Part shown: positions 1 through 12,045 of the stretch, piece after piece | Numbering within the stretch: position 1 is the first letter of the stretch | How the letters are laid out: each line of letters opens with the position of its first letter | DNA from: Branchinecta lynchi | Taxonomy: Eukaryota; Arthropoda; Branchiopoda; Anostraca; Branchinectidae | Direction: 5' to 3' | Assembly (NCBI GenBank): GCA_023053575.1 | Contig: JAKZAP010000010.1 | Location: forward strand, 10,439,225-10,503,224 | DNA: 64,000 bases | Notes under the pieces: generated by a model | Seen by the model: only the letters and a program-made list of their open reading frames with translations | Databases searched by the model: none | What the model was told of the DNA's origin: nothing | Made by a program: the position numbers and the translations under genes

Positions 1-160
1 GATACTTTTTCAGCTATATTTCGGCCCTTCTTGGCAAGGGTCTTCGTCAAGCTTACGCATTGTTTGAATAAATGTTTCCCAGTCAGCTTGGGCTTAAGGA
101 GTATTTACCTGAAGGGGACCCTTTCCAAAGGAGGGCCGAAATATCGCTAGACACCAGCTG
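1..160. repeat. Inverted pair of 'AAGGGCCGAAATAT' repeats at the left edge
   Basis: The segment around 16-42 (TATTTCGGCCCTTCTTGGCA onward) is the inverse of 116-146 (GACCCTTTCCAAAGGAGGGC onward). Arms of about 26 bp are separated by about 75 bp. Related text in one orientation occurs at 14090-14165 and 45880-45925 (GACGAGGACCCTTGACAAGA onward), so this is a dispersed element end rather than a local palindrome. The phrase resembles 3' ends of some retroelements, but I cannot assign a family. Confidence 0.6.
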
Positions 161-467
161 ACTTGAAATGTGAAGTATGATTATTCACTTTAGGATACTT
201 CTGCCTATACAGTTGCCTGTACACCCGATGAATCGGCAGTTACAATGAATCCTTACAGATAGAGATAATCTAAGAACTTTTGTAAGATTTTTGATTTTTT
301 TTTAGAAAATTGAAGCGTTAAATGTTGCAAGCTTACCAAGGCAGCCGAATTGATGTAACGTCGAAAGCGAAAAGATGATGAGCTTAACAAATCCCAAACA
401 GGTTTAGCGTGGCTCCCACCCAGTTTTCTTGATACCCATAAGTCATCTTGTGCACAACCAAGATTAG

Positions 468-1870
<1,403 letters not shown>

Positions 1871-2161
1871 AGGTAGCGTTCCAGTGACTTATTATAAGAG
1901 GAGGGGCGAGCTCTCTGGAACGAAAATAATAACAACGCGAACATCCGTCATCACTCTTACGGGAGTTCCTGCAGAAGCGACAGTTATTATAGCTTATGAT
2001 GCTCGCGACCATCGTAAGTAAATTGCAACGATCGTCACAGTTGGTGAACGAAAATAATAAGAGGGAGGAGCTAATTTATTTATTACGGCGGTCTCTGGAA
2101 CGGCAAAAATAACAAGAATAGTAACGATCGTAACTAATAATAAGTTGCTGGAACGCTACCT
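1871..2161. mobile_element. MITE, about 290 bp, terminal inverted repeats
   Basis: The ends are AGGTAGCGTTCCAG at left and its exact inverse complement at right. Similarity continues about 11 bp further (ACTTATTAT-type) with two mismatches. The interior repeats the phrase GAACGAAAATAATAA and the module 'TCTCTGGAACG'. There is no coding capacity. I see no clear target-site duplication. Superfamily is unassigned. Confidence 0.75.
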
Positions 2162-2369
2162 AAAAGTTTACAAGTAGACATACTCGCTTTGTCTGATGAG
2201 CAAGAGTGCTACCTTCCTTTAGTGTTACCTCAAGAATAACGTTCGTACCCCCTTACTTGTTTCCGACACCGCACAGCTCGGCTCAATAATTAGCTCATGA
2301 GCCCTGCTTTCTTTAAACTGGTATTGGTTCTTCCCCCAATGTTTTGCCCTAAGGCGTATCCTTGCCGTT

Positions 2370-3035
2370 CCCCGAGGACTTCTCGGGGAATCAAAGGGAA
2401 CGGCGAGAATTGAGGGAGTCCTTCCACGCGGACTCCCGAGTACAGAAAACCGCGAGAACACGGGGCATGCTTCCAAAACGGATTTTGTTCCTGTGACAAC
2501 TTTCGTCAAGGGGAGAGGCGGGAAAAGCAGTCTGGCGAAAAACAGTGTTCTTTATTCTTGGAAGTCCGGTACAATACTGCGGCTATTCCGCCAATGAGTT
2601 TATATAGCCTCGCCTGAACCGAGTTATCAGTGACTTTGATTGCGTGGGTGCTCATGCTTGGTTCAGGTGAGTGTGACACGTGATAAACATTGTATGCAAA
2701 CGTGATTAACAGAAGTGAAGAAAGATGATTAACAAAATTATATATAAAAACCATCACAGTTCCCCCAAAAAGTGCAGTTGATGAAATAAGTCTGGATCCG
2801 CTTAATTTTTGGTTTTCGTTATTCTGATTGTTTCTAATTAATTTTTCAGTGCACTGACACCAGCAAACATTGATTCCCCTCCGAATTTGAAAGGGAGTCT
2901 TTTTGGTGAGGGTGATGATAATCGAAGCATTCCCAGTCCGCGGGGACTCGCGAGAATCCCGTATTCTCATTCCCCGGGACATACAAAAACGTGGGGACTC
3001 CTCAAGTGGAGTCCTCGGGGAACGGCGAGAATAGG
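2370..3035. repeat. Cluster of GC-rich hairpins with GAGTCC/GGACTC stems
   Basis: Several perfect or near-perfect hairpins occur: CCCCGAGGACTTCTCGGGG, GAGTCCTTCCACGCGGACTC and GGACTCCTCAAGTGGAGTCC. The phrase AACGGCGAGAAT appears near both ends (about 2400 and 3017). The GC-rich ends flank an AT-rich middle. This could be a foldback-type or MITE remnant, but no family is recognised. Confidence 0.5.
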
Positions 3036-3468
3036 AGACTAAGAGTTTCTAGGATGTTTCATTTTGAATTCTGATCATCGTTTGCAGAAAGTCTTTTAAA
3101 ACCTTCGGGAGGGGGCGAGTATTGCACAGGTTGTACTTCAGTCTCGGAGCAAATAAATATGGTTTTGCAAAGCTTTCCGCGTCAAATAAACATTTGGAAG
3201 TGGGACTGCCTGAAATATTGACAGAAGGGGAATTGGATTGTATAACCGCGTTTACCTTCACGATTTCCCATGAGTAACTCCATTCGTTGCACCAATTTTC
3301 GGTGGGAAGCGTGGATTCCTATGAGGGGTCGCACCTTCCTCTTTAAACATATTTTTAGCACTCCCGCTGGCGGTGGGGGACTCACCGTTGTGACAACTAT
3401 GACGACGAGAAAATGCAGTCATCCGACGGAAACGGATATATCTACGATATTTCTTAGGATGTTTTATT
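3036..3468. other. Intronic sequence, nothing recognised
   Basis: There is no coding similarity and no repeat structure beyond a T-rich run of 'TTTTATTTTG' leading into the LINE fragment that follows. Confidence 0.5.
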
Positions 3469-3494
3469 TTGTTTTATTTTTATTTTTATTTTGT

Positions 3495-4047
3495 TTTATT
3501 TTTTCAACAAGGCCCTTCTATATCAAGGACTTACGCCATTGATCAAGTTCAAAGAAGAGCAACACAAACAGTGCTAGCCATTCGCCATCTGCCTTATGAA
3601 AACCGGCTTAAAAAACTACGATTACCTAGTTTATCTTATAGATTTCTTCGAGGTGATTTGATCGAAAATTTTAGAATTTGCCATAGTTATTATGATAACA
3701 TTAGGCCTGATGATGTCTTCACTTTCAATCACAGCGGCCTTAAAGGACACAACTTGAAACTGTGGTAAGAAATTCCGAAAAGATATGGGAAAATGGAGCT
3801 TTAGAAACCGAATAGTAGAATATTGGAATAATCTCCCAGAAAGTGTTGTAAATGCCGAAAATATCAACCAATTCAAAGCAGGTGTCTACTACCACCTGGC
3901 TGAAGTTCAATTTAGTGTGTAAAGTGTACCGATAAATTTATAGAGGCGAAAGCCTTATTATTGCAATTATATTATTAATATCATCGAAATTGCAATTATA
4001 TTATTAATATCATCGAAATTGCAATTATATTATTAATATCATCGAAA
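3495..4047 (+). mobile_element. LINE 3' fragment (family D), C-terminal end of a reverse-transcriptase ORF plus 29-bp tail repeats
   Basis: The frame from about 3535 reads IDQVQRRATQTVLAIRHLPY, then ENRLKKLRLPSLSYRFLRGD. This is the well-known C-terminal region of CR1/L2/Rex-like non-LTR retrotransposons ('VQRRATK..P.LRHL.Y..RL..L.LP.L.YRR.RGD'). After a stop/frameshift near 3768 a second frame gives 'NRIVEYWNNLPESVVNAENI', the usual 'WN.LP..VV.A...N.FK' ending, stopping near 3922. The 3' UTR ends in a 29-bp unit repeated three times (3961-4047). The element is 5'-truncated and frameshifted, so it is dead. Confidence 0.88.
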
Positions 4048-4184
4048 AAAGGCAAAACAGTACTGTTATGGGATTTTTGACTTCGAGACTGAACTATTGG
4101 CGTTTGGCGTTGATTCGGAACCTAAGGTTGCTTGGGAAAGGAACAACAAAGAATTGAACGTTGTTAGCCATAGGGTTTTCGGGT

Positions 4185-5290
4185 TTGATGATAATTTTAT
4201 TAACGCACTTAAGAAGAGGAAAATAGTGCACTATGGACAAATGAAAGGAAAAAAATACACTGAGCTTTCAATAATGTAGTAAATGCACGAGATCGAAAAA
4301 TAAACATTTAAAAAAAGAAAGAAAAGGGACTAATCGGGTCTAAAAGATCTTCTTCCTAGATGGAGTGCGGAGAAATGGCCAAGGGCAGAAACGTGAAGGT
4401 CCTGGATAATGGAAGATAACTTTGCACAAGGGTCAGAGGGCAAAAAAGTTGCAGTTTAATTCCTATATCGTCGAGGAAGGTACAAGAGAAATTTTACAAT
4501 ATTTGAAATAATAAGTCCTGATCGTTTTAAATCTTTTAGTCTCAGAATACCAAACATTCCGGAAAGGTTGCAGACAGAGGGAGAACGAAAACTATTATAT
4601 AAACTACCATGGGCTTTTCTGTTATACCTTCCTCTATTTGCAACGATTTTTTCATATCCGACACGAATGGAATCGTGAACAGCCAAAACAGCGTTATTGC
4701 AGATTTTTTTAGAGACTGTGCTAATGCTGGATAATGGAAGATAACTTTGCACAAGGGTCAGAGGGCAAAAAAGTTGCAGTTTAATTCCTATATCGTCGAG
4801 GAAGGTACAAGAGAAATTTTACAATATTTGAAATAATAAGTCCTGATCGTTTTAAATCTTTTAGCCTCAGAATACCAAAAATTCCGGAAAGGTTGCAGAC
4901 AGAGGGAGAACGAAAACTATTATATAAACTACCATGGGCTTTTCTGTTATACCTTCCTCTATTTGGAACGATTTTTTCATATCCGACACGAATGGAATCG
5001 TGAACAGCCAAAACAGCGTTATTGCAGATTTTTTTAGAGACTGTGCTATGATCGTGCCAAGCCATTTTACATAGGTGAATTGGGGAGTTTTTCATTTTGA
5101 AAAGAAATACCGGAATCTTTTGGGCTCTTTGATTTAAGATACTGACATTTAGAAATGTTAACAGAAAGACCAATTTGAGAAAGATGAATTATGTTTGATT
5201 CTAACCTAATTTTAGTTGGACTTATTAATAGAATGTCATCTGCATAAGCTTGAGATTGAGTTTGAGATTGAACGATCGGGGTTTAGTGAC
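4185..5290 (-). mobile_element. LINE 3' half (family C), minus strand, with RT motif C
   Basis: Read on the minus strand from about 5270, the sequence gives AYADDILLISP, the catalytic YADD motif of reverse transcriptase. A SVNISKCQYL stretch follows. A C-terminal domain ending 'RGRYNRKAHGSLYNSFRSPS...YLPRRYRN' then appears twice because of the internal 325-bp duplication. The RGRYNRKA region is clearly related to the LINE at 38828-39829. The 3' UTR (4185-4300) matches 60055-60192 on the other strand and ends in an (ATC)n-like tail. Several stops show that it is dead. Confidence 0.85.
4402..5051. repeat. Tandem duplication, 2 x 325 bp, inside LINE family C
   Basis: The block starting CTGGATAATGGAAGATAACT at 4402 recurs at 4727 with only a few substitutions (for example near 4552/4877 and 4639/4964). 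Both copies carry the same C-terminal LINE reading frame on the minus strand. The low divergence implies a duplication younger than the LINE insertion, or an assembly duplication. Confidence 0.92.
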
Positions 5291-5598
5291 TATTCTGAAC
5301 CTATAATTTATTGGAAAGGTCTTTCACTGTGAACGTTGGGTCTTTCACTGTGTTAGGAGGTGCAAAATCTGATCAGAAACTGGATCTTGGAAGAAATAAC
5401 ACCTTTGTGGCCTGGCTTTCTAAAAGGTACGTACGTGCACGCGCTGTCCGAAAATATCTCGCATGCGAAAAATCGCAGTCGAAACTTGCGTCACTGTTCC
5501 ATTTTTTCCATTTGTGTCTCTGCAATAAATGTCTATCTTTAGTAATTCTAGATACAGACAGTAATTTTCGCTTGTGTCGACTGAGCGTGCAGGTTACT

Positions 5599-6113
5599 TG
5601 AAGTTTAACTGAAAAGGGCTGAAGGTAGGACAATCTAGGTACCCACATCACTTGTTCACTTGAAGAGGCTCGAAGAACCGATGAAAATGCGTTGGTTCGA
5701 TGCTCCGTTATTTACGAATAGTCGGTTTTCATGTAGTGGAATTTCCCTGTCGGGTTTGTGGTACATCTATCATTTACTCCGCTTTTTCAAAATGGCGGGT
5801 TATAAATAAATTACTTACTTACTTACTATGCGATTGTTACTGTGTTGTATGCTTGACGAAAACGATTTACGACAACTAAGTCTTCAGGCAGTGATCACTG
5901 GCCACTGAAAAGCAGAGTTTGTATTGAGGTTAAAATTTTCCGAGTCATAGTAGTATTTTGCGTTGTGAGGACGGCCGTAGATATACTGAACATCAAAATA
6001 GAGCAACTTGCGGACAATAAAAAAAAATCCTTTAACACAAGCCAAATAATGCAGTGTTCTGTGTGTTCAGTTAAATGATACAAAAATAAGTCGGCTTTTC
6101 AGTTGAACTTTAA
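5599..6113 (+). mobile_element. MITE family M3, copy A, with a nested LINE tail
   Basis: The left end AAGTTTAACTGAAAAGG and the right end CTTTTCAGTTGAACTTTA are inverse complements. The interior matches the element at 7258-7709 along its length (for example GATGAAAATGCGTT, AGTGGAATTTCCCTGTC, 'CCACTGAAAAGC.GAGTTTGT', GATACAAAAATAAGT). It is non-coding. Relative to copy B it carries an extra block of about 64 bp at 5764-5827. Confidence 0.85.
5764..5827 (+). mobile_element. Extremely short LINE family B tail inserted in MITE copy A
   Basis: The block contains ACTCCGCTTTTTCAAAATGG, then CGGGTTATAAATAAATTAC and a (TTAC)n tail. This is the 3' terminus of the LINE family whose longer copy ends at 38828. 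The matching position in MITE copy B (about 7420) lacks it, so it is an insertion of only about 60 bp. Confidence 0.75.
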
Positions 6114-6192
6114 CTGAATGAGGTGACTGGGCTTTTGTAGAGGCTTTGTGGCCTGATTTTTAGCAATATATTATTATATTATTATTATTATA

Positions 6193-6400
6193 GATAAGAT
6201 AAGATTTATTTCCGTAAAAGCAAAGGGCCATGGAAACAACAAAGCAACCCCAAAACGAAACCATAAGCTCAACCACTATTTACAAAAAGCTTTCTCTGTG
6301 AATCATGGCTACCTTTAGGAATCTTGCCAAAATTTCTAATGTCTCTAAAATTTCTACTTTTCAAAATTTGGTTTAAACCTTATGGTCAATATTGCCAATG
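6193..6400 (-). mobile_element. LINE family A 3' tail, minus strand
   Basis: The block starts with GATAAGATAAGATTTATT, followed by an AAAGGGCCATGG phrase. This is the inverse of the 3' end 'GGCCTTTGGCTCTTAGTGTAAATAAATCTT(ATC)' seen in sense at 29160-29213 and 57768-57812. The text 'AGGAATCTTGCCA' also recurs at 10512. Only 3' UTR remains. Confidence 0.7.
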
Positions 6401-7257
6401 TTGACTCAGATCTGTTTTCGTTGGGTATGACGCAATCCCAGCGCATTCTCAGCATAGAGGTGGTGTGCGAAAGCTACAAAAAATTCAGAGAAACGCGTTC
6501 AGAGAAGCAGAGCTTGGCGCAGTTTTGGAGTGCAGAGCGGTAGTGCGCTCGGTTTACGGAGCTGGAAAACTCCCGCTCATTTAAATTGAGGTTTGGAAAC
6601 AAACCTTGGAATTGCCATGGGAGAAAGTTATTTTATGACTCCTGCGGGCGAAATAAAATTAACCAGACATGGGAAATAGGAAATTTCGTGAAATTGAACT
6701 CGCTCTGAATTGAAATGTAATCACCATCTGGAAATTAGACGGGAGGGGGGGGGGGGATCGAAATTTCGTTTAGACTTGCTAATCCATTCGACCTAGTTGC
6801 TCCGGGATCACACTTACCGGAGAATTTTTCGAGGTGAACAGAATAAAAAAAAAAATCCGTTGAGGTTGTGGCTACAGCGTATGCAATAAAATGTAACAGA
6901 AATAATGCGATCGTTCTCCTCTGTTTCGCACTTAATTTGTTGCTTTTCGGAATCTTGAAGTCGGAAATTTGTTGCGTTTTTGATCGAAGTTTTAAGTTAC
7001 CTTCAAACTGAAAGGTCTCTATTTAGATACCGTTTGTGGTCGCCGGTCACAGTCTCTTTGTGCTTGAAACTCTGACCTTCGTGAGCTAGCAAGTTCGAAG
7101 CTTGACTCTTCGAAGAAACGTCGAGTGGGCAAGGATCTCCGGAGTCGTAAAAACACTAATTAAGCAAACGGTGAACTTCGACGGCGTTCGAAAACGGAAA
7201 TTAAGCAACCGGCTAAGATAAAAAACGCAACTGTTGAATGTATAACACATCGAACAC
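6401..7257. other. Intronic sequence with one poly-G tract
   Basis: No coding or repeat similarity is recognised. A run of about 14 G lies near 6743-6757. Confidence 0.5.
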
Positions 7258-7709
7258 TTTAAAGTTTGACTGAAAAGGGAAGAGATGGGACAGTCTTGTT
7301 ACCCCTCCCTTATTCACTTAAAGAGGCTTGAAGACCCGATGAAAATGCGTTACTTCGTTGCTCTGCTATTCACGAATAATCTATTTTCCAATAGTGGAAT
7401 TTCCCTGTCATATTTGTGGTACTACCTGTGTCGTATGCTTGATGAAAACAATTAATTATTTTTTTTGCTCAGGTACTAAGCAGTCTTCACTAAGCTTTCC
7501 ATTGCCCACTGAAAAGCCGAGTTTGTGTTCAGATTCAAATATTCCGCGTCATAGTAAAATTTGCACTGTGGGAACAGGCGTAGATTTTCTGAACCTCAGT
7601 ACTAGAGCAGATAGTGAAAAGTAAGAAAATCTCTTAGCAGAATCCAAATAACTCAGTAGTTTCAACTAAATGATACAAAAATAAGTTTGCTTTTCAGTTA
7701 AACTTTAAG
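7258..7709 (+). mobile_element. MITE family M3, copy B
   Basis: The ends TTAAAGTTTGACTGAAAAGG and 'CTTTTCAGTTAAACTTTAA' are inverse complements. The interior aligns with copy A throughout, without the LINE tail. It has no coding capacity beyond a chance frame (7358-7624). Confidence 0.85.
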
Positions 7710-7861
7710 AGTTGGCTGAAAGTGGTTGACGACGAAAGCTTAGTTAGGATGAATGCAAGCGTTTTTCGACGATCAGGGTTTATTTGTTAAAAAGTGTTGA
7801 ATGAAGTAAACAGTTATGTCGTATGTGTATTATTGTTATAATTTACTATCATTATTTATTT

Positions 7862-7935
7862 GATTCCTTCAAAACTGATGATGATTTTATTTATGACCCG
7901 TCAAAATAAACACAAGGCATGAAGACGGAGTAAAT
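7862..7935 (-). mobile_element. LINE family B 3' tail remnant, minus strand
   Basis: 'ATTTATGACCCGTCAAAATA' followed by GACGGAGTAAATCAT resembles the inverse of the family B terminus ('ACTCCGCC...GGCGGGTCATAAATAAATTAC'). It is degenerate and its boundaries are approximate. Confidence 0.5.
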
Positions 7936-8893
7936 CATAAGGTAGAAAGAGAAAAAGAGGAAAACAAGAGAGAGAATAACTTACGAAATGCACAATACAA
8001 CTTTTACCATACAACTAAACCAAGAGGGTTTTCCAGTCGTGATCAATATTTTGGCTAGGCCTATAAGTTTCTGTTTGTTTCTCAACTGCTGTTAGTGGAT
8101 CACTAATTTAATAACGACTGGAAGTTTTAACGAACTGAAGAGTGAATATAAATTTTTTACAGATCAGTTAAATTCACTAACTAACAATTACATGAATATA
8201 AAGCAACAGTAAAACATCCCCACAATGTCCGCTGCTTTCAGTAAAATTCTTAGTACTTATAATCAAATCCTCTCATCTTTTAATGTTCTGAAGATTGTCT
8301 AAGCTACCGCAACCGACCGTGCCCTGGAGCATGGTAGGTAAGAATTTAACATTGGTAACTATTTGTTAAGTGTTGGCATGGTTTCTGTAATAGCCATGTC
8401 GCATGTTTGAATGGCGACGGTAGCTTTCAGTCACTTCACTTGATCGCAAAGAGCCTTGGCCAAGGACTGTCGGCTTTATCTCAGCTTTCAAAGGCATCTT
8501 TCCTTTGTTTCATTGGAAGGATTATACAGTTGCTCTCCGAGGATTCCATTTAATCGACTAGACACAAGAGAGTGAGACAATCTGGTTCTCTTATTTGTTG
8601 AATAAGAAGTGGATCAAATTACTGTTTTATTTACATTGATGTCGTGAGAAGAATGCACGATACACAGTGGCCCTCTTTAGTTACCAGGGGTAGAGGGTAG
8701 GCGAAGGGATAACGGCGTTGTAGGTTTTAAAGCTTCAAGATAGTGTGCTCCGCCACGATTCTCGTAAGTTCCCAAGTTGGGTTCTTGACAGCACAGTCAT
8801 CACAGTGTCTTGACCGCTCATGTCAAAAGAGCCGGTTGTATATGTCTGTGACTTTTTGTAAGAGGCTGAAACACGCCCTTGCACCGTTGGAGA
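7936..8893. other. Intronic sequence, nothing recognised
   Basis: No tandem array, inverted repeat or coding similarity is seen. Confidence 0.5.
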
Positions 8894-9072
8894 CAGGCCC
8901 GTATCCAGGAATTTATTTCGGGGTGGGTTTTGCCTTTCCGGGGGGGGGGGTTTGCCTGCTGGTTGGGCAAAAAAGTACAAAAAACACATAGATCAGAGAG
9001 AAAAGCCTGTAAAAATGATAATTTGTATGTCTGGGGGGGGGGGCAACCCCCCCCCCCCTGGATACGGCCTTG
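8894..9072. mobile_element. hAT-type poly-G MITE, copy P1, with 8-bp target duplication
   Basis: The element begins CAGGCCCGTATCCAGGAATT and ends CCTGGATACGGCCTTG, forming terminal inverted repeats. It is flanked by GTTGGAGA (8886-8893) and GTTCGAGA (9073-9080), an 8-bp duplication with one mismatch. Eight-base duplications with a CAGG start are typical of the hAT superfamily. Inside are G runs of 8-10 and a C run of 13. Three relatives occur in the window (P2-P4). Confidence 0.85.
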
Positions 9073-9944
9073 GTTCGAGAGCTTCACCAAACTCTACGAT
9101 TAAGATCAAACCGTAAGTTAGAAACAAAGGAAACAGTTCGTTCCATGAAATGGATATAATTCTCGATGCAGCATTGCTGCAGCCCTGGTCAGGAGCGGGA
9201 ATTTGTTTGCTCTGTTTACTAAAACCAAGGGCGTCCCTCATTTCAAGTTTCAAGTAATAAGTCGACTTTTCTGTAAGATTGACCCCTCGGTCACGACTGT
9301 AGCAGCTCAGCTTAATTGTATCTCTTAAGAGTGGTTTAACTTGTAGACGGGGATGGGCGCTCTTAGAATGTTTGAACTGTAGATGGGAAGGTACGGGTAA
9401 CATAAGAGCTTTTAACGGGGAGATTAATTTCCACAGTTTGACTTGGAAATTAATGTGTCTCTCCAGTAGTTTTTCCGTTTACTGCACTTCACTGGGGTTT
9501 AATAATGATTTTACCGATGTTGGGCCAGGTCCCTTTGATTTATTTTCCATTTCAAATGTTTAGTCCAAGTAGTCGAATAAGCTGGAGGTCAAACACCGAA
9601 AATAACGTACAAATGAAAGGATGAAACAACTAAATACCCTCCCCTTACCTTCAATAGTGGCCATATATTTTGTGGCTTAGAAATACGGAGGGACGAAACT
9701 TTCTACGAGAAACTGGGCCGGTTCAGGAATGTTCTAGTTGGTGTCGAACATGGTTGTTGTCGACAGTTGGTTCCCCCAAATCAGTGTTAGTAAGCATCAT
9801 GAGAGGTGCTTGAGCAGTGCCTATGTGGTAATTTTTAGCAGACTTAAGCCAAGTAATACTATGCAAATGGCTGTGTAGTGCATGGGTTTTGTTTGTTTTA
9901 TGTCATATGAAGACTTTGGGACAGGTGCCAGATACCGAATGTTT
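9073..9944. other. Intronic sequence, nothing recognised
   Basis: There is no recognised repeat or gene. Several short open frames here have no family resemblance. Confidence 0.5.
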
Positions 9945-10345
9945 TTTTTTATTTCCGTCGGTCTGTCGGCTGATCATGACTCATGAGTTAGGGTAATGCT
10001 AGATTAACTAGGGGAAGAAACGTGCCAGGCATATTTGAAACCTGTAGACTTTTAAGTTTTACGTCCCGGATTCAACCATCTGGAGGGAGGGCGATTTTAA
10101 ATTTTGTGATGCTCTCAAATGAGTGATCCGAACCGGATGAAACATGAAAGTTGGCAAGTGCACATGTGATCTTCCGTTTGCATGTCCAGACTGGAGCCGG
10201 TCGCTGTGGGGGACTTGAAGGGTGTTGCCGGAAATCTCGCTATGGAACTTGCAGTTCAAGCGCCATATACCGAACGGATTTCGAGTGGTCCGATGATCAC
10301 GAGTTCAGGAACGCAACGGGGAGCATGCCCCGCGCTCACCGAAGC
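9945..10345 (+). mobile_element. F2-family fragment (copy d)
   Basis: CCGTCGGTCTGTCGG at about 9955 is followed by F2-type phrases: 'CCCGGATTCAACCATCTGGA', a GTGATCCGAACCGG stretch, ATGAAACATGAAAGTTGGCA, 'GGACTTGAAGGGTGTTGCCG' and CCGGAAATCTCGC. This is the same module order as in the 17932-20915 element (GTC-rich start, ACCATCTGGAG, 'GATGAAACTTGGC', CCGGAAAT). It is a diverged partial copy. Confidence 0.65.
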
Positions 10346-10373
10346 TCCTGAAAATGTAATAAATCTTCTTCAT

Positions 10374-10720
10374 TAAGATAAGATAAGATACGATTTAATT
10401 GCACAAAAAAGCCAAAAGGCCATGGCAACAAAATAAACAAAAGAACAAACATCTATACAATAACCTACCTACTTTAGGCATAATTTTCGGTGTTGAAAAG
10501 CGACCCTGAGGAATCTTGCCAGCCTCCTCATATCATAAACTGACGGCTACCAATCATACTACACATCCATTTCTCATCGAACACCCTCTCCAAACAATTC
10601 ATTCCTCAGCTCTCTTAATTCTTCACATTCACACATGACATGCACCACACTTTCTTTCTCATCTCTACACATTGGACAGGAGAAATGCTGACCAGAACGT
10701 TCGGAAGAACTTCCAATATA
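10374..10720 (-). mobile_element. LINE family A 3' fragment with a C-terminal zinc-knuckle-like motif, minus strand
   Basis: The 3' end is AAGATAAGATAAGATACG with a GCCAAAAGGCCATGG phrase (plus-strand view). Read on the minus strand, the coding part gives GQHFSCPMCRDEKESVVHVM, then CECEELRELRNELFG and a stop. 'CP.C..E.E...H....C' is the cysteine/histidine motif at the C-terminus of several non-LTR retrotransposon ORF2 proteins. It is shared with the fragment at 28900-29213. The element is 5'-truncated. Confidence 0.8.
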
Positions 10721-10760
10721 CGTTAGCGTTATATACGTTACGAGCATGCAGCAAGACAGC

Positions 10761-12045
10761 TTTGTTTTGCCTCGCCACCTATTTGTATATTGTAAAAGCT
10801 GACCCAGTGGTTTAATGCGTTAGACTTCGAACGAAGACGGGTGTGAGAGAGGAGTTGACGTTGAGGAGGTAATGGTCACCGGGTGGAGGAGGAGTCGTCT
10901 CCCAAAAACTGGAAAAAAGGAAAGAAATCAGAAAAGTTGCTACGCGGGTTTAAAAAAAATTAATAGAAAAAAAAGGGCCTGAGTTAGCATCCTCGCTGAG
11001 GTGCTTGGCAGTCTACGGAACCCTGTTGCGGTTCGTTGTGAAGAGCCGCCCACACTAAAGCAGGAAGTGTCGGATGGTCTGCCCCCAACCCGCATCGCAT
11101 GCTCGGGCGAGGACAGCGAAACAGGAGACCTGTGCTACATGAACCTTCAATAGTTTATTCAAAAGTTTGCTTTGCTTTCTCTGCAGCCCATGTAAAAATA
11201 AAACTCAAGTAGAAACCTCCCCTCCTCCCGCTCGGTTATATTGACAAAATAGAGACGAGAACATTTTCAGGAATTATTAGGCTTTATGACGACAATTTGG
11301 ATCCTCCGAGGAATTGTTTAAAATAGCGGATTTTGTTTCCGGAATTGGAGAAATCTTTACAACACTGAATGGAAGTTGTAAAATTGTGTAGTGTGCAAGA
11401 ATCCATTGTGTTGTTGTTCCGTGAGTTGAGAAAAATAACGTTACTGATTGCTGAGTGATGAGAGCTTATCGTAAAAGCTCTGTATCTCTTCTGTCGTTTC
11501 TTCTGACCCGGGGGGGGGGGGGGCAGTCTTCAGATATCAAAAGTAGGAAGCTGGATAGTTTCATTGTAAGTTGGAAGGCTATGATCTAATCGGCTCCTTT
11601 TGGGCCAAGTGTTTCCTTTCTTGCTTGCTTTCTTATTGTCGTTTGCAGCCGTAGTAACCTCTGCTCTACTTTTCAAATTGCTCGACCCATTCTTGTCTAC
11701 AATATGGAAATGTCTTGTGATGTTGTCCTTACGATGTCCGTTTGGTCTCGGAGCACTTCCCCTCCAGTGGGCGTGCAGAGATTACGGGTTAAATTTGATC
11801 ACTATCAGAATTCTAGCTGATCAAATCGAGATGTGTAGAAGTCGTGATTCTTCTGAATTTAGTGGGACCCTCGAAAAGCACAACTAGACCCCAATACCCA
11901 CAAGTGTACCAAGTTTGAACTTGATACCTGAACTGGTTCACGAGTTATGAGCTCCACAAAAAACGGTGAAAACCGAAAGCCGAAAGCTCCTGTAGCGCTC
12001 GCAAGAGTGGATTGTTCATAAATGAACACTCAGCTAAAAACGGCC
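10761..12045. other. Intronic sequence with a poly-G tract
   Basis: No gene is recognised. A 14-G run lies at 11510-11523. A weak tRNA-like stretch near 10798-10840 is discussed among the rejected items. Confidence 0.5.

Noticed and set aside
4097..4279. 60-codon plus-strand frame 'MAFGVDSEPKVAWERNNKEL...'
   Set aside because: It overlaps the 3' UTR of the minus-strand LINE family C, which recurs at 60055-60192 without this frame being meaningful.
8735..9103. Several overlapping open frames rich in Gly or Pro
   Set aside because: They translate the poly-G tracts of hAT MITE P1.
10795..10845. tRNA-like text 'GACCCAGTGGTTTAATGCGT' followed by TAGACTTCGAACGAAG
   Set aside because: It resembles a D-arm/anticodon-arm start, but no TTC loop (GGTTCGANTCC) or closing acceptor stem follows at the proper distance. 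At most it is a decayed SINE head.
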